Source: Verticillium longisporum (taxonomy: Eukaryota; Ascomycota; Sordariomycetes; Glomerellales; Plectosphaerellaceae). From it: DNA of 64,000 nucleotides. The stretch lies in the NCBI GenBank assembly GCA_019188255.1, contig JAETXT010000005.1, forward strand, positions 2,046,001 through 2,110,000. The letters run 5' to 3'. The position numbers were made by a program, and so were the translations under genes. The notes under the pieces are model-generated. The model was given only the letters and a program-made list of their open reading frames with translations, was not told the DNA's origin and searched no databases. Below, one piece after another: positions 23,337 to 35,800 of the stretch (the stretch's first letter is position 1; each line of letters starts with the position of its first letter).

Positions 23337-24034
23337 GCCCGTGTATCGAACGCAAAAGGGGAGGATGATGGATGGCAGTGGAGGAGCAGCAGCAGCAGGG
23401 TGTCTGTGAGGAAGTAGTCGGGAGGGAGGAGGATACCTGCGAGATGCATCTCCCCGCCCGCTCGCCCGCTGGTCAAGGGGCGGCTGTATCATAGAGACGA
23501 TCCGCGTTATTCGATATCAATTCCTGCTAATGATGCGGTCTACTGGATTCTGCCATGTGCTCGACATGCTTGTCCGTCTACCAATGCGTGCTGTTGTTTC
23601 GCTGGACAGCTGCTGGGTCCGATACATACACCACCACCAGTACCGCCAGCGTCTGCCGGGCAAACTCGGCACTAAGCCGCGTGCCCACTTCTGTCTTCGC
23701 TGGCAGACGCCCAAACATGAACCACCATGTTGGCTTTTTGAGCTTAGGCTGTCCATCTACTGCGTGTGACTTTTCTTTCTTGATGGAAACAAGAGCATTG
23801 CTGGATGTATTGGAGCATCTGAACGCCCTCTGTCCTTCCCCGTCTCTGTCGTGACTGTGTACTACTGGGTGGATTTTGCATCAACGGCGCCTGTCATTTG
23901 AACGAACAGCCCCTCCACGCACCTCACCTCACCTCACCTCACTTTGCCTGGGCACCTCTCGTAATAAACTCGCCTCCAACCTGCATGGCCAGCCAAGCTT
24001 TGGGGCTCACGATCGCTCTGCACCACCACACACG
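23337..24034. other. Intergenic: ATP15 3' end and mak10 promoter
   Basis: No gene seen. A short direct repeat of CACCT/CACCTCACCT lies at about 23921-23941, upstream of mak10. Confidence 0.5.
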
Positions 24035-26710
24035 ATGGCGGCCTCGCCCGCTCTCGAGGCGTCACAAGGTACACGGAACCTAGCCCTGGTTCTCGAGCTC
24101 GATCGCTGACCCCGTCCAGGCATCTCGAGGCTCTCCCTCGAGGAAATCCGCGCTCACGAGCAGCCGAGACCCGCACCACCTGTACCAGCGTCCGCGTCGA
24201 ACCCTGGCATAGTCGCATTCGACATTACGTCTCGGTTCCGGAAAGCAGCGTCAAGTGAGGATCTCTTTTCTACCGCCAAGTCCGAGGTGGCCCGTCGGCT
24301 GACCACATGACAGCACTTGCACCTGGCGAGCTCGTCAAAGATGGCTTCTTCACTCTGTTTGAGTCTGTCGGTGCTCTCGAGGTTTGCGTCCCTCGCTGCC
24401 GTCTGCAGAGCATGCAAAGCTGATGAGGCCAAACCAGATCATGGACCCCAAGATGGACAGCGGCTGCTTGGAGCCGGGTGAATCCCTCGACAACGACTAC
24501 GACGTATCAAAACCGTTGCTGCCCGAAGAAGTCCTCGGCATCATCGACCAGCTGCTCTGCCACGAAGTGAGCCACCCAGGTATTTCGCCACGTCTCTTCG
24601 CTCGGACTGATCTTTTTTTTTTTCGTAGATGGCCTGGCACGTCGGCTACCCTCTCTCCCAGACGGTTTTCACCTGTGCCTATGTCGAATCGATGCTGATG
24701 CCTGCGCCCTCGACGCTCGACGAAGCACACTTTATCAGAAATCCTGCCGTCACAACGCCCTCGCCCATGCACGCAGTGCTGCGAGCCTACTGCCTCGGTC
24801 TGCTCAAGACGTGCGGACAGGTCAACGAGAGCATCATCAACGAGCACTACTACGAGGCTCGTGCTTGGCAAAAAAAAAACCCCCCTTGGCTCTGCTCGTC
24901 GTGCTAACAACATGACAGGAGGAAGACTTTGTCACGAATACATACCACAGAAACCTCCTTGACAAATTTTCCATCGAGAGCGTTCGCCACGTCATTCTAG
25001 AAACGAGCAGCCTCCTCCAAGGTCTCGAGGGCTTGGTGCCCACAGACATCATACGGGCCCTCAATGACCGGCTCCTGTTACGACACAGTTTCCTGGCGGC
25101 CACCGACGCCATTCAGTACCGCACAGCTCCCGATCTCATCCGAGGACCCTGGAAGGAGTCCCTGGTCATGGTACAGGGACTGCAGAGCAGCCACGCGCTG
25201 GCAAGGGATGTCCCCGACGCCTTCAGCGCAAAGCTGCAGCGGAAGCTCGCGAGCACCATGCCGCCCCGGCCGATCGTGCAGCTGAGCTTCGACGACGCCT
25301 TTGGGCACATCAAGCGACTCTTTGAGGATGGCGTCGAGGTTATTGACGTGCTCGAGTACCACGACTCGCAATGTCTTCAGGTGAGAGAATATATCCAAAG
25401 GAGGGAAAAAAAATTGTTTCTATAAAGGAAAATGGACCTGCTTGCCGTTTGCCATGCTGACCACCGACCAAGACCTTTGTCCTCACATTCCAAGCCAAAA
25501 AGCCACAGGCTCTCATCTACATCCGGACGCTGCTGCAGAACTTTCTGTTCAAGGACATGGAGGTCCTCGGGCACATGAGCATACGCATGCTGCTGGACAA
25601 CGACCTCGCCATCGTGGCGCTGCCGTGCAGCACGCTGCTGGACCGGGCCAACGACGACGTCGAGGCGCCGCAGGACCCGCGCTTCATCGTGGCCGAGACG
25701 ATGGAGGCGTTCCGCCAAAGGCGGCGCAGCCGTACCTCGACATTTTGCGGACCTTTTGCCAGAACCGGTGCCGCGTGCGGCGCACGCTGTGCCACGTGGT
25801 CCGCGACTGGGAGAACCTCCAGTTCGAGGCCGAGGACGTGGACCAGATCCTGCAGCACCAGACGGGCGCGCAGCCCATCGTGTACCGCGCCGCCGACGGC
25901 GGGGCGTCCGTCGAGACGTTTGCCCTGTCGCTCTCGTCGTGGGCGCACCTCTACAAGCTCCGGCAGATGGAGTGGATCGTCCAGCTCGGCTTCGAGCTCG
26001 AGGTCTACCAGACCGACGAGCTCGCCGGCATGTACTGGTACCTGCAGCACCTGGCGCGCCAGCGCCTGCAGCACGTCGAGCGCATCAAGACGTTTACCGT
26101 GCGGGGCCTCACGCGGCTGCGCGCCGGCGGCAGCGGCCTGACGCCGGCGACGGAAGCGCAGTTTGCCACGTCGCTCAACTTTATCCGGCTCTCGCTCCTC
26201 GACGCCGCCATCACGGCCGAAATGGCCGGCGCCCTGTCGTGCCTGCACACGGCGCTGCACCGCCTCGGCCTCCTCCGTCCGCAGCCGCGGCCCTACAGCA
26301 CGGACGAGCTGCGGTACGAGACGCGCATGAAGCCCTTTGCCGTCATCAGCCACCCGGCGCTGCCGACGTTTGCCGAGTTCACAGCCGGCACGCGCCAGCC
26401 CGAGACGTCGACGGCGGACCTGCTGCGGCTGGCGGAGCGCGGGCTCGCCGGGTCCAAGAAGGCGCTCGAGGCCGTGGGCCGGCTGTCCGAGGCCGAGGCC
26501 TTCTCCGTGGGGTCGCACGCGCGCTGGCTGCCCGGCGTCAAGGGCGCGCTCAAGTCGTGCATCGCAACGGGGCTCGCCGTGTCGGTCCTGCAAAAGGCAC
26601 TCGACAGGGCCGGCGAGGGCGGCGACCTCAGGCTCAGGGCCGAGGTGCCCACCCCTGACAAGGCCTATCACGAATGGTGGCTCGTGCCGAGGATCCTGCC
26701 GGTGCGGTAG
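24035..26710 (+). CDS. mak10: Mak10 / Naa35, NatC auxiliary subunit (one frame break)
   Basis: Ribosome-anchoring subunit of the NatC N-terminal acetyltransferase. Exons: 24035-24068, 24120-24254, 24314-24381, 24438-24566, 24629-24856 (or 24860), 24919-25380 and 25473-26710; about 764 residues expected. The signature IMDPKMDSGCLEPGES opens exon 4. Other conserved parts are EEDFVTNTYHRNLLDKFS, QALIYIRTLLQNFLFKDME, and YLDILRTFCQNRCRVRRTL. Two irregularities occur. The exon 5 donor is not a clean GT: the family-like protein join follows GAG at 24856, where the next bases are GC, while the nearest GT (24861) gives a frame mismatch with the GACAG acceptor. Second, the frame changes by one base in the AAA at 25717-25719, after EAFRQ and before KAAQPYLD. 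Tail to tail with pmp47. Identity is very sure; the break is probably a sequence error. Confidence 0.88.
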
Positions 26711-27177
26711 CTGCTCCTCTTCATGCTTGGTTTTGGGGGGAGGGAGGCAGGGTGCCGCAGGGGCCGAGGCTCTTGGGTTTTCTCCCCATCTTCCCCTTTC
26801 CCCTCTCTCAACCTCCTGCAACCCCCGTGGCCCGCTACCAAGGGATGAACACGCCTGTGCGATTTTTTCCGAGGGGGTTATTAGCAGCAGGTCGTCTTGG
26901 GGGAAGATCTTTTTTCTTCTTTTTTTTTTCAATATCATAAAAGAATAATTCTCGTTACAGCCTAGCATACTGAATTCGTGGTATCCCATCCTTCCGGTTC
27001 CGGCCCCTGTGAGCATGGGCATCACAAACTCCGTCTCAAGCGAGCTTCCAACCGTCCTCCCAGTGCGAGACATCTCATCCGATATCCTTCGCAATATACA
27101 ATTTTTACATGTGTTGGATGTTCTGTCTACGTTCCATGTCAGTAATGACGCGGAGAAACATGTCCGAATGAGTGCGC
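26711..27177. other. Intergenic between convergent mak10 and pmp47
   Basis: No gene seen. T-rich tracts at about 26910-26930 follow the mak10 stop and may belong to its 3' end. Confidence 0.5.
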
Positions 27178-28247
27178 TCAAGCGCGCTTCTTGGCGGCGG
27201 CAAGGCGAAGCTTGACAGTCTGCTCGTAGAGCACGTCCTTGAAGGCGAAGAGAAGAGCAGCCGTCAGGACGCTCTGGGTCACCTTGGGGCCGATACCTGG
27301 TACTGTTTAGCAAGGGGTTCGATGTGGCTTGACAATGGTACAACGCACCCTTGTAGAGACCCTTGTATCCCTCCTCCTTGACGACACGGTTGATCGCCTG
27401 GAAGACGCCCTCCTTCTTCTCGCCGTGGGCGGCAACGTGCATCTGGCTCTTGACCGTGATGTAGGGGTACGTCACGGATGTGGCAAAGAGCTTGCCCAGG
27501 GCGCCGAGGAAGAAGGCAATAGTGGGGGTCACGCGCCTCTTCTTCTCCACCGAGTTCTTCATCTGCTCAAAGAGCGTGTACTGAAGGATAGGGTTGATGA
27601 CGAGGACCAACGCGGGGATGACGCCCGCGAACAGGGCCTGGGGTCCCTCGTGCTTGAGGAGGGCCAGGTGCACGCCGAGGGTGCTGGGGGTCTTGGCCTT
27701 CTTCTTCTTCTCCATCTGGGCCTCCTCGTCGCCCTCCTTGACCTTCTCCTCCTGGGCGCGACCGCGGGTGGTGTCGCGCGTGTTGGCGACGCAGATGGGG
27801 TTCGTGATGATGACGGTGGCGCTACCGGCGAGGGCGCCAGCGAGCATGGACTCGATGGTCGTGAGCTTGCCGGCGACGCGGCCGGGGCGGGAGGCGGCGG
27901 CCTTCTCGAAGAAGGCGCGCGTCCATTCGTACCAGTAGTAGTAGACAAAGTTGGTGACGCTGATGCCGAAGAGGGCCGAGTTGAGGCCGGAGTAGAGGCC
28001 GGAAACACCCTCGCGAGCGATAATGTTCTGAACGGCGTCGATGAAGCGAGACTCGGCGCGTTTGGACTCGACCTGGGCACGGGTCGAAAGGGTGATAAGG
28101 GGGTAGCTGGTGGGCGCGTGTCAGCGGGCGCATTCGCAGGTGAGGTCAAGGAGAGACGCACGTCAGAGCCATGGACAGGAGACCACCGCCAGCGCCGGCG
28201 AGGGCGTGGGCGACGTTGTCGTTCTGGGGGAGGACAGGCTTCGACAT
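27178..28247 (-). CDS. pmp47: Peroxisomal adenine nucleotide carrier (Pmp47/Ant1)
   Basis: Mitochondrial-carrier-family protein of the peroxisomal membrane, expected to exchange ATP for AMP to support fatty-acid activation inside peroxisomes. Exons 28247-28162, 28106-27349 and 27296-27178 give 320 residues, with the usual three repeats of two membrane helices. Carrier signatures are degenerate, as usual for Pmp47: YPLITLSTRAQVESKR, NPICVANTRDTTRGR, and YPYITVKSQMH. The loop between repeats two and three is Lys/Glu-rich (EKKKKAKTPSTLG). GLYSGLNSALFGISVTNFVY and GLYKGIGPKVTQSV mark repeat ends. The C-terminus is KKRA, with no SKL; members of this group use internal targeting. All junctions are clean. 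Confidence 0.93.
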
Positions 28248-29311
28248 GGTGATAGTATTGGTGGAAGTGGTGGTGATGGCAACAGTTTTGGGCGATGACG
28301 ACGTCAGTCTCGTGGATAGCGCGTGATGGCGTGGTGAGCACAGGTGTGGAAGATAAACAACTGGGACGGGCGTCAACGGGAATCGTAGATGAATATGACT
28401 CGAGGCCGAGTACGCTTGGGATGATGCTTGATTGATACTGCAAGCCAAGGTGATGCAAGAGAATGAAATGATATCCCTAGTCTTGCGAGCCGAGGTCAAC
28501 TCTAGTCGTGCCGACGGCAGATGCAGGGCAGGAGGCGTTCGGCATCCCACCTGCCCACCCTGCCTACCTTGCCTAAGGTAGGTAGGAGGTACCCTGCCTT
28601 GCCTGCCCACCAAAGAGGAACGTCCTGCGACACCCTGCGACACCCGATGCCCGGTTATGTCATTCATGCAGATGCGGCAACCGCAGTGGGAGAAGCGGGG
28701 CACTCACTGGGCCCCTACCTAGGCTTGCCAGGCCTGCTAGGCCGGTTACTAGGTACTATCTGGGGCCTGCGAGCCTGGGGAAAGGACTTGAGGGGACATG
28801 TGAAGTGGCCCAAGCTCACCGATTCTGCAGTGCACCTCTTCTCTCCACCAACGCAAAACCAGCAGCAGCATGAACTGTGGGCTGGAGCTCATTTACACAC
28901 GGCATCACGTGTCGCCGCCCTCTACACACTTTCAATGCCATAGTCGGTATCATAATCTCACATCGTCCTGGCGAGTTCATGCCATGCTGCCTTCCCTATT
29001 CGTACACGCCAGTAGGGATTGTATTGCGACACAGCCCCATCACGACTATTTTGTAGGCAGGTGGGCAAGCACAAGTGACTCGTGAACAGCATTTGGTAAA
29101 AGAAAAACTCCATTATTGAGCGCCTGCCAGTGTCCTCTGGGCATGACTACTTGTGTACACGGTGAGAAAAAAACAGGAATGACAACCCTCCCCTTCCCCT
29201 CCCCCGCAAACGAAAAGAAATAAATCATGGCGCATCTTCAACGGCAACTATTCCAACGTCGTCTAACCAACAGCGCGACGTCTCTACTCCTCCCCTCGTC
29301 CCTAACATGCG
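28248..29311. other. pmp47 promoter region and snt1 3' flank
   Basis: No gene seen. It contains a second block of GGTA/TACC-type repeats (listed separately) and a looser one at about 28711-28757 (CTACCTAGG...ACTAGGTAC). Confidence 0.5.
28551..28608. repeat. Short GGTAGGTA / CTGCC repeat block
   Basis: Contains TGCCTACCTTGCC, AAGGTAGGTAGGAGGTACC and repeated CCTGCC units. Same sequence style as the larger block at 20120-20240, and also in a promoter region. Confidence 0.7.
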
Positions 29312-29777
29312 TTACCGGCCAAAACGGTCTGGCTGCCTCTCGTAGCCATCATGGGGCCGCAGCTGACGACCCATCATCTGTTGTTGTTGTTGCTGCTGCT
29401 GCTGCTGCTGTTGTTGCGCCTCGCGGGGATCCCTGGGATCACCCCTAAGGTCCCTGTGATCCCGCACCATGTCGTTTGGTCGCATCTGCAGGTCACGCGG
29501 GTCAGGCGCATATTGAGATTGAGGCGGACCCCGACCATCGTAAGCTGAGACGGGTGTGTAGCTTCGGGGCGGCGCCTGGTCGCGCGGTCCTGGCGTGGCG
29601 TAGCGCGGCGGATACGCCTGCTGGGCCTGCGGAGCCATCGGCTCTGGTGCTCGAGACGTTGGTGGAAACCTGCCGGACATAGAGTGCGAGTGTTGGTGCC
29701 CGCTTGGTCCTCCGTACATGGACGACGGCCCCCGGTCGTCTCGCAGTGACAGGTGATGTTGCGCTTGCTGAGGCGGC

Positions 29778-29821
<44 letters not shown>

Positions 29822-32800
29822 GGGGGGAGGCGGTGCTGCCCACGACGGCTGCTGCGACATGGATGACGGCGTCGGGGGCTTCTGTCCTCCGCCGTGAGGT
29901 GATGCCCACGATGGCTGCTGGGGCGGTGCCTGCTGTCCCTGCTTCGCAACCGGGCCATGTGACGTTGGCCATCCCGCTTGTTGTTGCGGTGCGGGCGGCC
30001 CTTGGTTCATGCTATGGCCTTGTGGCCCCGATGGCCAAGCCGTCTCCCGGCTGGGCGGGGGCGGGTCCCTTGGTCTCGATCCCGGGTGCTGGGATGCGTA
30101 CGAAGGAGGAGGAGAGCCAGCATGTGATGTCGGGCCCCCACCATATGGAGGATAGGCAGCCTGGCTTGTGTAGGAGTCCCGAGGCGCCTGAGGTGGGTTG
30201 GCGTAGTGATGAGATCCTGCAGGTGGGCTCGCAACTGAGGGCTGGGCGTGCTGTTGATACGGGTGTCGATAGTAGGGTTCACGCTCGGATGCCACAGCTG
30301 CCTCGTGTGGTGAGACAATGGTGGATCTTGGAGGGTTGAGGTGCTGAGCCTGCGGCGAAGCTGTATAGCTCGGCTTCAGCTGTGGCATGCCGGAGGTGGC
30401 AGGTGGTGCAGATTCTCCATAGTGGTAGTTGCGCGGGCTGGGGTCGGGACGCAGTTCCATACCCGTCGGCGGCGGCGGTCCAGATGAATTTCTAAGCATG
30501 GATCCAGGGTGCGGCGAAGGGGATGGTTGCGCCGGGGTCTTGACCGGCGTGCTGGCACGTTTAGGTTGCGCAGGCGGGTCATCATTCAGAAGCTGCATGA
30601 GGCTTGACGTCTTTCGTTCTTGCGCCGGACGCGGCGGAGGCGTGGCAGCCACAACAGGCGTAGTGGGCTGGGACTGATGCTTCGGCTGTGGAGGATACGG
30701 CTCAGACATGTGTCCTGACATTTGTCGCTGTGCCGTGCTGATCGGTCTTTGAGCTGGAGGTGTCGAGACTGGCGGCTGAGAAGGGTCACCGAGCAAACCG
30801 CGGGGTCCGTGCTGTGGCGGCATCGGCTGTCCGAAAGGCTGGGGTCCAGGGCCGGGCTGCGGGGCGGCTGCGGGCGAATCGTGAGCTTGCCGAGCTGGCG
30901 GCGGGGGCCTCGGATCGTGGTGGTGCACCTCGAGGGCCGGATTGATGGAGCGGGAATGAGTCGTAGTAAGATGGAGGCTCGGCATCGGTTGGGTACCGGG
31001 GTCCGGTGTCGAAACGACCCTGTTCCGGCCTCCTAGCTTTCGGCTTCGGCTGCTGCATGTCTGGCTTCTGTCTCTCCATCGGTCTCTCCACAAGTTCTGG
31101 AGGTCCAGTCTGGAAGCGGCCACGCTCTGGGCCGCGAGGGGGCTTCTTCGGCTGCTGAATCTCCGTCTTTTGTCTGTCCAGTGGAGGCTCGGCTTGAGCA
31201 GGCGGTGTTGGCTGGATGGGCTGCGCTGCCGCGAGAGGCCGGGGCTGCACGTGTTCAGGTGCAGGTGGCCCAGTTGTGGGCTTCTGTGAACCACGAAGCG
31301 GTTGCTGTAGCTGACTTGGGCCCTGGGCTTGCAGAAGCTCGTGCTCTCGGTCTGGGTATCCAAAGACTTGTTGCATTGGTGCTCTCAGCGGGCGGTTGTT
31401 GGGCGGCATGGCCTGGCTGACGACTGATGGGGCCCCATTGTGCTGCTGTATCTGCAGCGGAGGTTGCTGGACACTCTGTGCAAAAGGCTGTGGCGCTGCA
31501 GGTGGCGCCTGCGCGATTGGCACGGCAAACCGGCCGTACGGCTGTGACTGAGGCGGCTGAACAGGTGGGTTCTCGACAGGCTTTCCTTGGGCAATCTCTG
31601 GACCCTGTTCCCGGTTTGCAGATGAAGCGAGAGGCCTGTTTTGGGTGGCTGATGCCGGATCGTACTTCTTTCGCCCCGTCTGTGTTGGAGGTGGTGGAGG
31701 CTCGGGCCGCTTTTCGCCTCGATTCTTCTTCTTGTCGGCCTCCTGAAGGAATCGCTCCCATTCCACTTTACCAGAGTCTCGCTGCCGGACGTAATAGTTC
31801 TTGACCATGACGGCCGTTTTCGAACCCATGTGTGCCGCCAAGGCGTGCCAGTCTGTGCCAAAGTCTTTCAATAGGCCAGAGAACACCTCTCCCTCGGCCA
31901 CACTCCAGTAGCCCGTAGGTTGCACGCGGGTACGTCCCTCGGTGGCCGGCTGGGGCTGGTGCGTTGGGAGGGATTGGGGCTGGGGTGGCTGCTGAGGCTG
32001 GGGTTGCCCAAGATCAAAAGTCGTCATTGTTGGCTGAGGAGGTGGGGGAGGCTCAGGTCGAAGGGATGGCGGTGCCATGACCTCGGATATAGTGGATGGA
32101 ACAGTCGGGGCAGGCCTTTCGTGGGCAACGGGTGGCTGCTGCGGTTGCAAAGGTACGGGCATGAATGGTGCCTGCATCCCGGTTGATGGGGCTTCGAGCT
32201 GAGCGGGCAGTCGGGACTCCGGAGGGTTCGGGACAGGCTGCTGAATTTCGGGAATCTGAGCGCGTGAGTCCGACCGCGATCTTCCTCGGTTTGGACCAGC
32301 AGCAGCAGGAGCTGCGGCGAGGGCCTGGGCCGCCTTGGGTGCCTTGGGTTCCTTGTCTTTGGCACGACGCCTATTCTTCCTGCCATCGACCTTCTCCGTA
32401 CCATCGCTATTCTTCCCTGACCGACGCCCAGGGGTACCGGCAGGTGTTGCGTTATCAGAGTCGGTCGGCGGCCGCTCAAAGTCGAAGGTCGGGGCCGCTG
32501 CACGCCTGGGTCGTCTTGCACGCTCACCGTTCTCGCCGCCTTCTTGATTGTCTTCGGTCTCCGCATCTTTGTTGCCGAGTTCTGAGACAAGGGCGCTCGA
32601 ACGAGTCTTGGCTCTGCCTCCAGCCTTCTTCCTCTTCTTCGGTTGCTTCTTGTATCTCTCCTTCAGGTTCAGGTGCTTCTTCATCAAGTAGTAGTACAGG
32701 ATACAGGTCTTGAAGTCACGCCCCTCGACGCCTTCCGAAATAACGCCCCACTGTTTAGGTTTATCGAGGTAGCCCCGTTCGAATTGCTCGTTCTCTTCTG

Positions 32801-35800
32801 CGGTGAAGTTTTTGATGGGGGGAAGAATGTTCCAGGCCGGCACGAGCTGGTCAATCGTCATGAGGCCAGAGCTGTCCACAAAGCCCTCATTGTTCCGGTC
32901 CTCGTCCGTCCAGTACATATCAGGAGGTATCGCCTCCTTCTCGTTACGGAAACGTTGTTTTTGGCAATGGCCTCGCGTTCCTTGCGCTCTTCCTCTGCCT
33001 TGACCGATTCCTGAATTGCCCTTTCAACATCGAGCTCCGTAGCGAAACGCCTTCCGGATGCCCGACCTTCAGGCTTCGTTGGTTCTGGCACGATAGGGAT
33101 GTTACTGGTCGTCTCTGGCGGCGGGATATTGCTGACGAATTTTCTCTGCTCTTCGTGGCAACCAGATCGTCAGACAACGTGTAGTTGAGGTAGTCCATAT
33201 ACCTTTCACCATACGCTTTCCGTGCAGCATCTTGTTCTGTTAGCTTCAGCAGCGATACTTTGTCAAGCTCCTCGGCAATGAAGGCGTCGACTGTTGAATC
33301 GGACTGCAACGACTGGAGGAAGTCCTTGTCTCGGTTCCAAGCCAGACATTCGAAGTCGGGAAGACTTTCAATGGGTGGGGTCTCGAGGCGGCGTTGAGCG
33401 TCGAGATCCATCGGATCCAGCTCGTCCGACTCGGTTGAATTGTCATCGTCCTCATCGTCTACTTGAGAAGGCGTGCTTGGCACGCCCTTCTCTCGTTCAA
33501 TCGTTTCGATGGGCGCATTGGGAAGAGGAACCGCCTTGGGCTGCCCGGGCAGCTTCTGGGGTGGTTCAGAGGTGGCTTCCGTCGTTTCTACGGTTTTTTG
33601 AACAGCATCCTGAAATGCAGCATCTGGTTCTAGAGACGGTTCCAAGACTTTTGGTGGCGCCAAGACGGTAGGCCGGGCTTCATCAATGTCCATTTCCTCC
33701 GTCTTGGGCTGTGGCTCCACTGCAGCCTCAGACGATGCTGCTGTCTCGACGCGTTTTCCTGACACGGAGTCATCAACAAGTGATGCTCTGCGAGGCAAGA
33801 CGCTGTGAAGGACCGGTCGTGGGTCCGTCTCTTCTGTCGTGGCAGCGGCCTGGGCTTTCTCCTCTTTGGGCGGAGTCAAAGCCTCTTGGGGAGGCTGACC
33901 TAGCATCTCAACGAGACCTTCTGGCTCAGCCACAAGCTTCATCATCACTTCGTGGGAGACTCTGGCAAAGCGAGCAACAATGTGGTCTGGTACGTCGTCT
34001 GCAAGTCCTTCTAGGCGTCGTAATTCAGCCTCTTCTTTGGCAATTTCCGTCGCAAAGTACTCTCCAAAGTCTTCATCGTCATCCGACTCAGACGGTTCGT
34101 CTGACGATGTTGCCTGCGCCTCCCGTGGCGGCAATGCAAAGTGCACAACTGGGATGCGGAGCTTAGTTTCCTTGCGGGGGGGCGTGGGCGGAGGTGGTGT
34201 TGGCCCCTTTGCCGACGCTGGCCCGACATCCGGGGCATGAGAGGGTACCGCTGGCTCACGGTGCCTCATTGCAGGCTTTGCATCGCCCAGCCTCTGAACG
34301 TTTGACACAAACGGAGCAGCATCTCTATAGTCATCCCCGTATCTCATGTTCCTTTCCATGGAGGCTCTGGGGGATCTGTGATCGCGTTCCGATTTGGTCG
34401 TCACAATTTCGCCTGGTTCGGGACCTTGATAGGAACGTGCTTGGGAGTCAGGCGAGTTTGTCACCTGGTCTGCCTTCGCGTCACTGCTTCGAGGACGTCG
34501 TTCGTAGTCGCTCTGCTCTGTATTGCCGTTGTCTGGGCGGAAAGGGAAAGGTCGTTGTTGCTGCGCAAAACTTTGGGACCGCATAATCTTCGGGGACTCC
34601 GGAATCTTTTTCCCTGCCAGTGCCGGGTTGATCCATTGCTTGCTTGAAGGACGCTGCTGCTTCTGTTGCTGAGAACGTGGTCCGAGTGGGATCGGTGGGC
34701 TTCCATCTGGGAGCTGCGGCTTTGATGGGCCACTTGGGGGAGCCTGGACGTCATTGCCGCCCGGGTGTCCCGCAGACACAGGGCGTTCGGCATTGAAGCC
34801 TCGTGGTCCAGTGGGCGGGACCTTTCCGGTACTTCCAGCTGCGGGCGCATCGCTCACGCCTGTGATGCGGCTTGGAACAGAGCCGAATGCTGGTGCTGAA
34901 GGAGCGACAGGAGGCGGAGAGACATCCTTGTTGTTGATCGGAGATGGCGCCTGCGATGATTGGCCCCGCTCGAGCTTTGCTCGGAAGAGCTCACGGGAGG
35001 CTCTCGCTCGTCTCGGGGGTCTCGGCGGGCATCAGGATCCGCCCATCGGTCGTTGCGTTCGACGCGGTCGCGTTCGTCTCGTTCACGACCCCAGCGCCCT
35101 TCCTGAGAGCGACTGCGAGGCCCAAACCGATCGCGCTCATCGTAATAGCCGCCACCTCCTCCTCCTCTGCCACCTCTTCCTCGATCCCAGCCGCGTCCGC
35201 GATCGCGCCCTCGGAAGCCTCCACCACGGGGGAAAGGCCCTCCAAAGCCGAATGCTTGGTCGGAATTGGAGGAGCCAGCCGAAGGAGGTCCTCCATCCCT
35301 TGATCCACGCCTGGAACGTTCTGGTTCTACCACAAGACCAGGCTCGCGGTCTCGGAACTCGCGTAGTGGCGGGGGCGGCGATCGGCCTCTGCCTGGCGAG
35401 GGTCTCCTTGCGCGGAAGTTTTCTCGGCCGTCGCGCCAATCGCGATCTCGCTCTCTCTCTCGACTCCGGTCGTCTCGGTAGTTGTTGTCTCTGCGGTCAC
35501 GGAACTCGTCGCGATCCCATCCGCGGTCTCTAAAGTCTCCGTCGCGGTCACGACCTCGGTCTCTGCTGCCGTCGCGGCCCCATCCTCGGCCGCGTCCTCG
35601 ACCTCGTCCCCTACCGACGAAGTCGCCAGCGTGTCCACCACCTCGAGGGCCAGCTGGTGGGTCAAGTAGGGCTTTTGGGCCACGAGGTGGTTCGCGGGGT
35701 ATGTTATCCCGGAACGGCTCGCGGTTGTTCTGGAAAGCTGAAGCAGAGCGCGTCTCGGCTGATGATCGCCTCCTGTCACCGTCGCTGTACTGTGAACCTC

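Noticed and set aside
25650..25760. Programmed -1 frameshift in mak10
   Set aside because: No family precedent, no slippery heptamer, and the same kind of break recurs in many unrelated genes here.
25517..27847. 776-codon minus-strand open frame spanning pmp47 and mak10
   Set aside because: Its first part is true pmp47 exon 2; the rest is antisense of GC-rich mak10 with no protein-like features.
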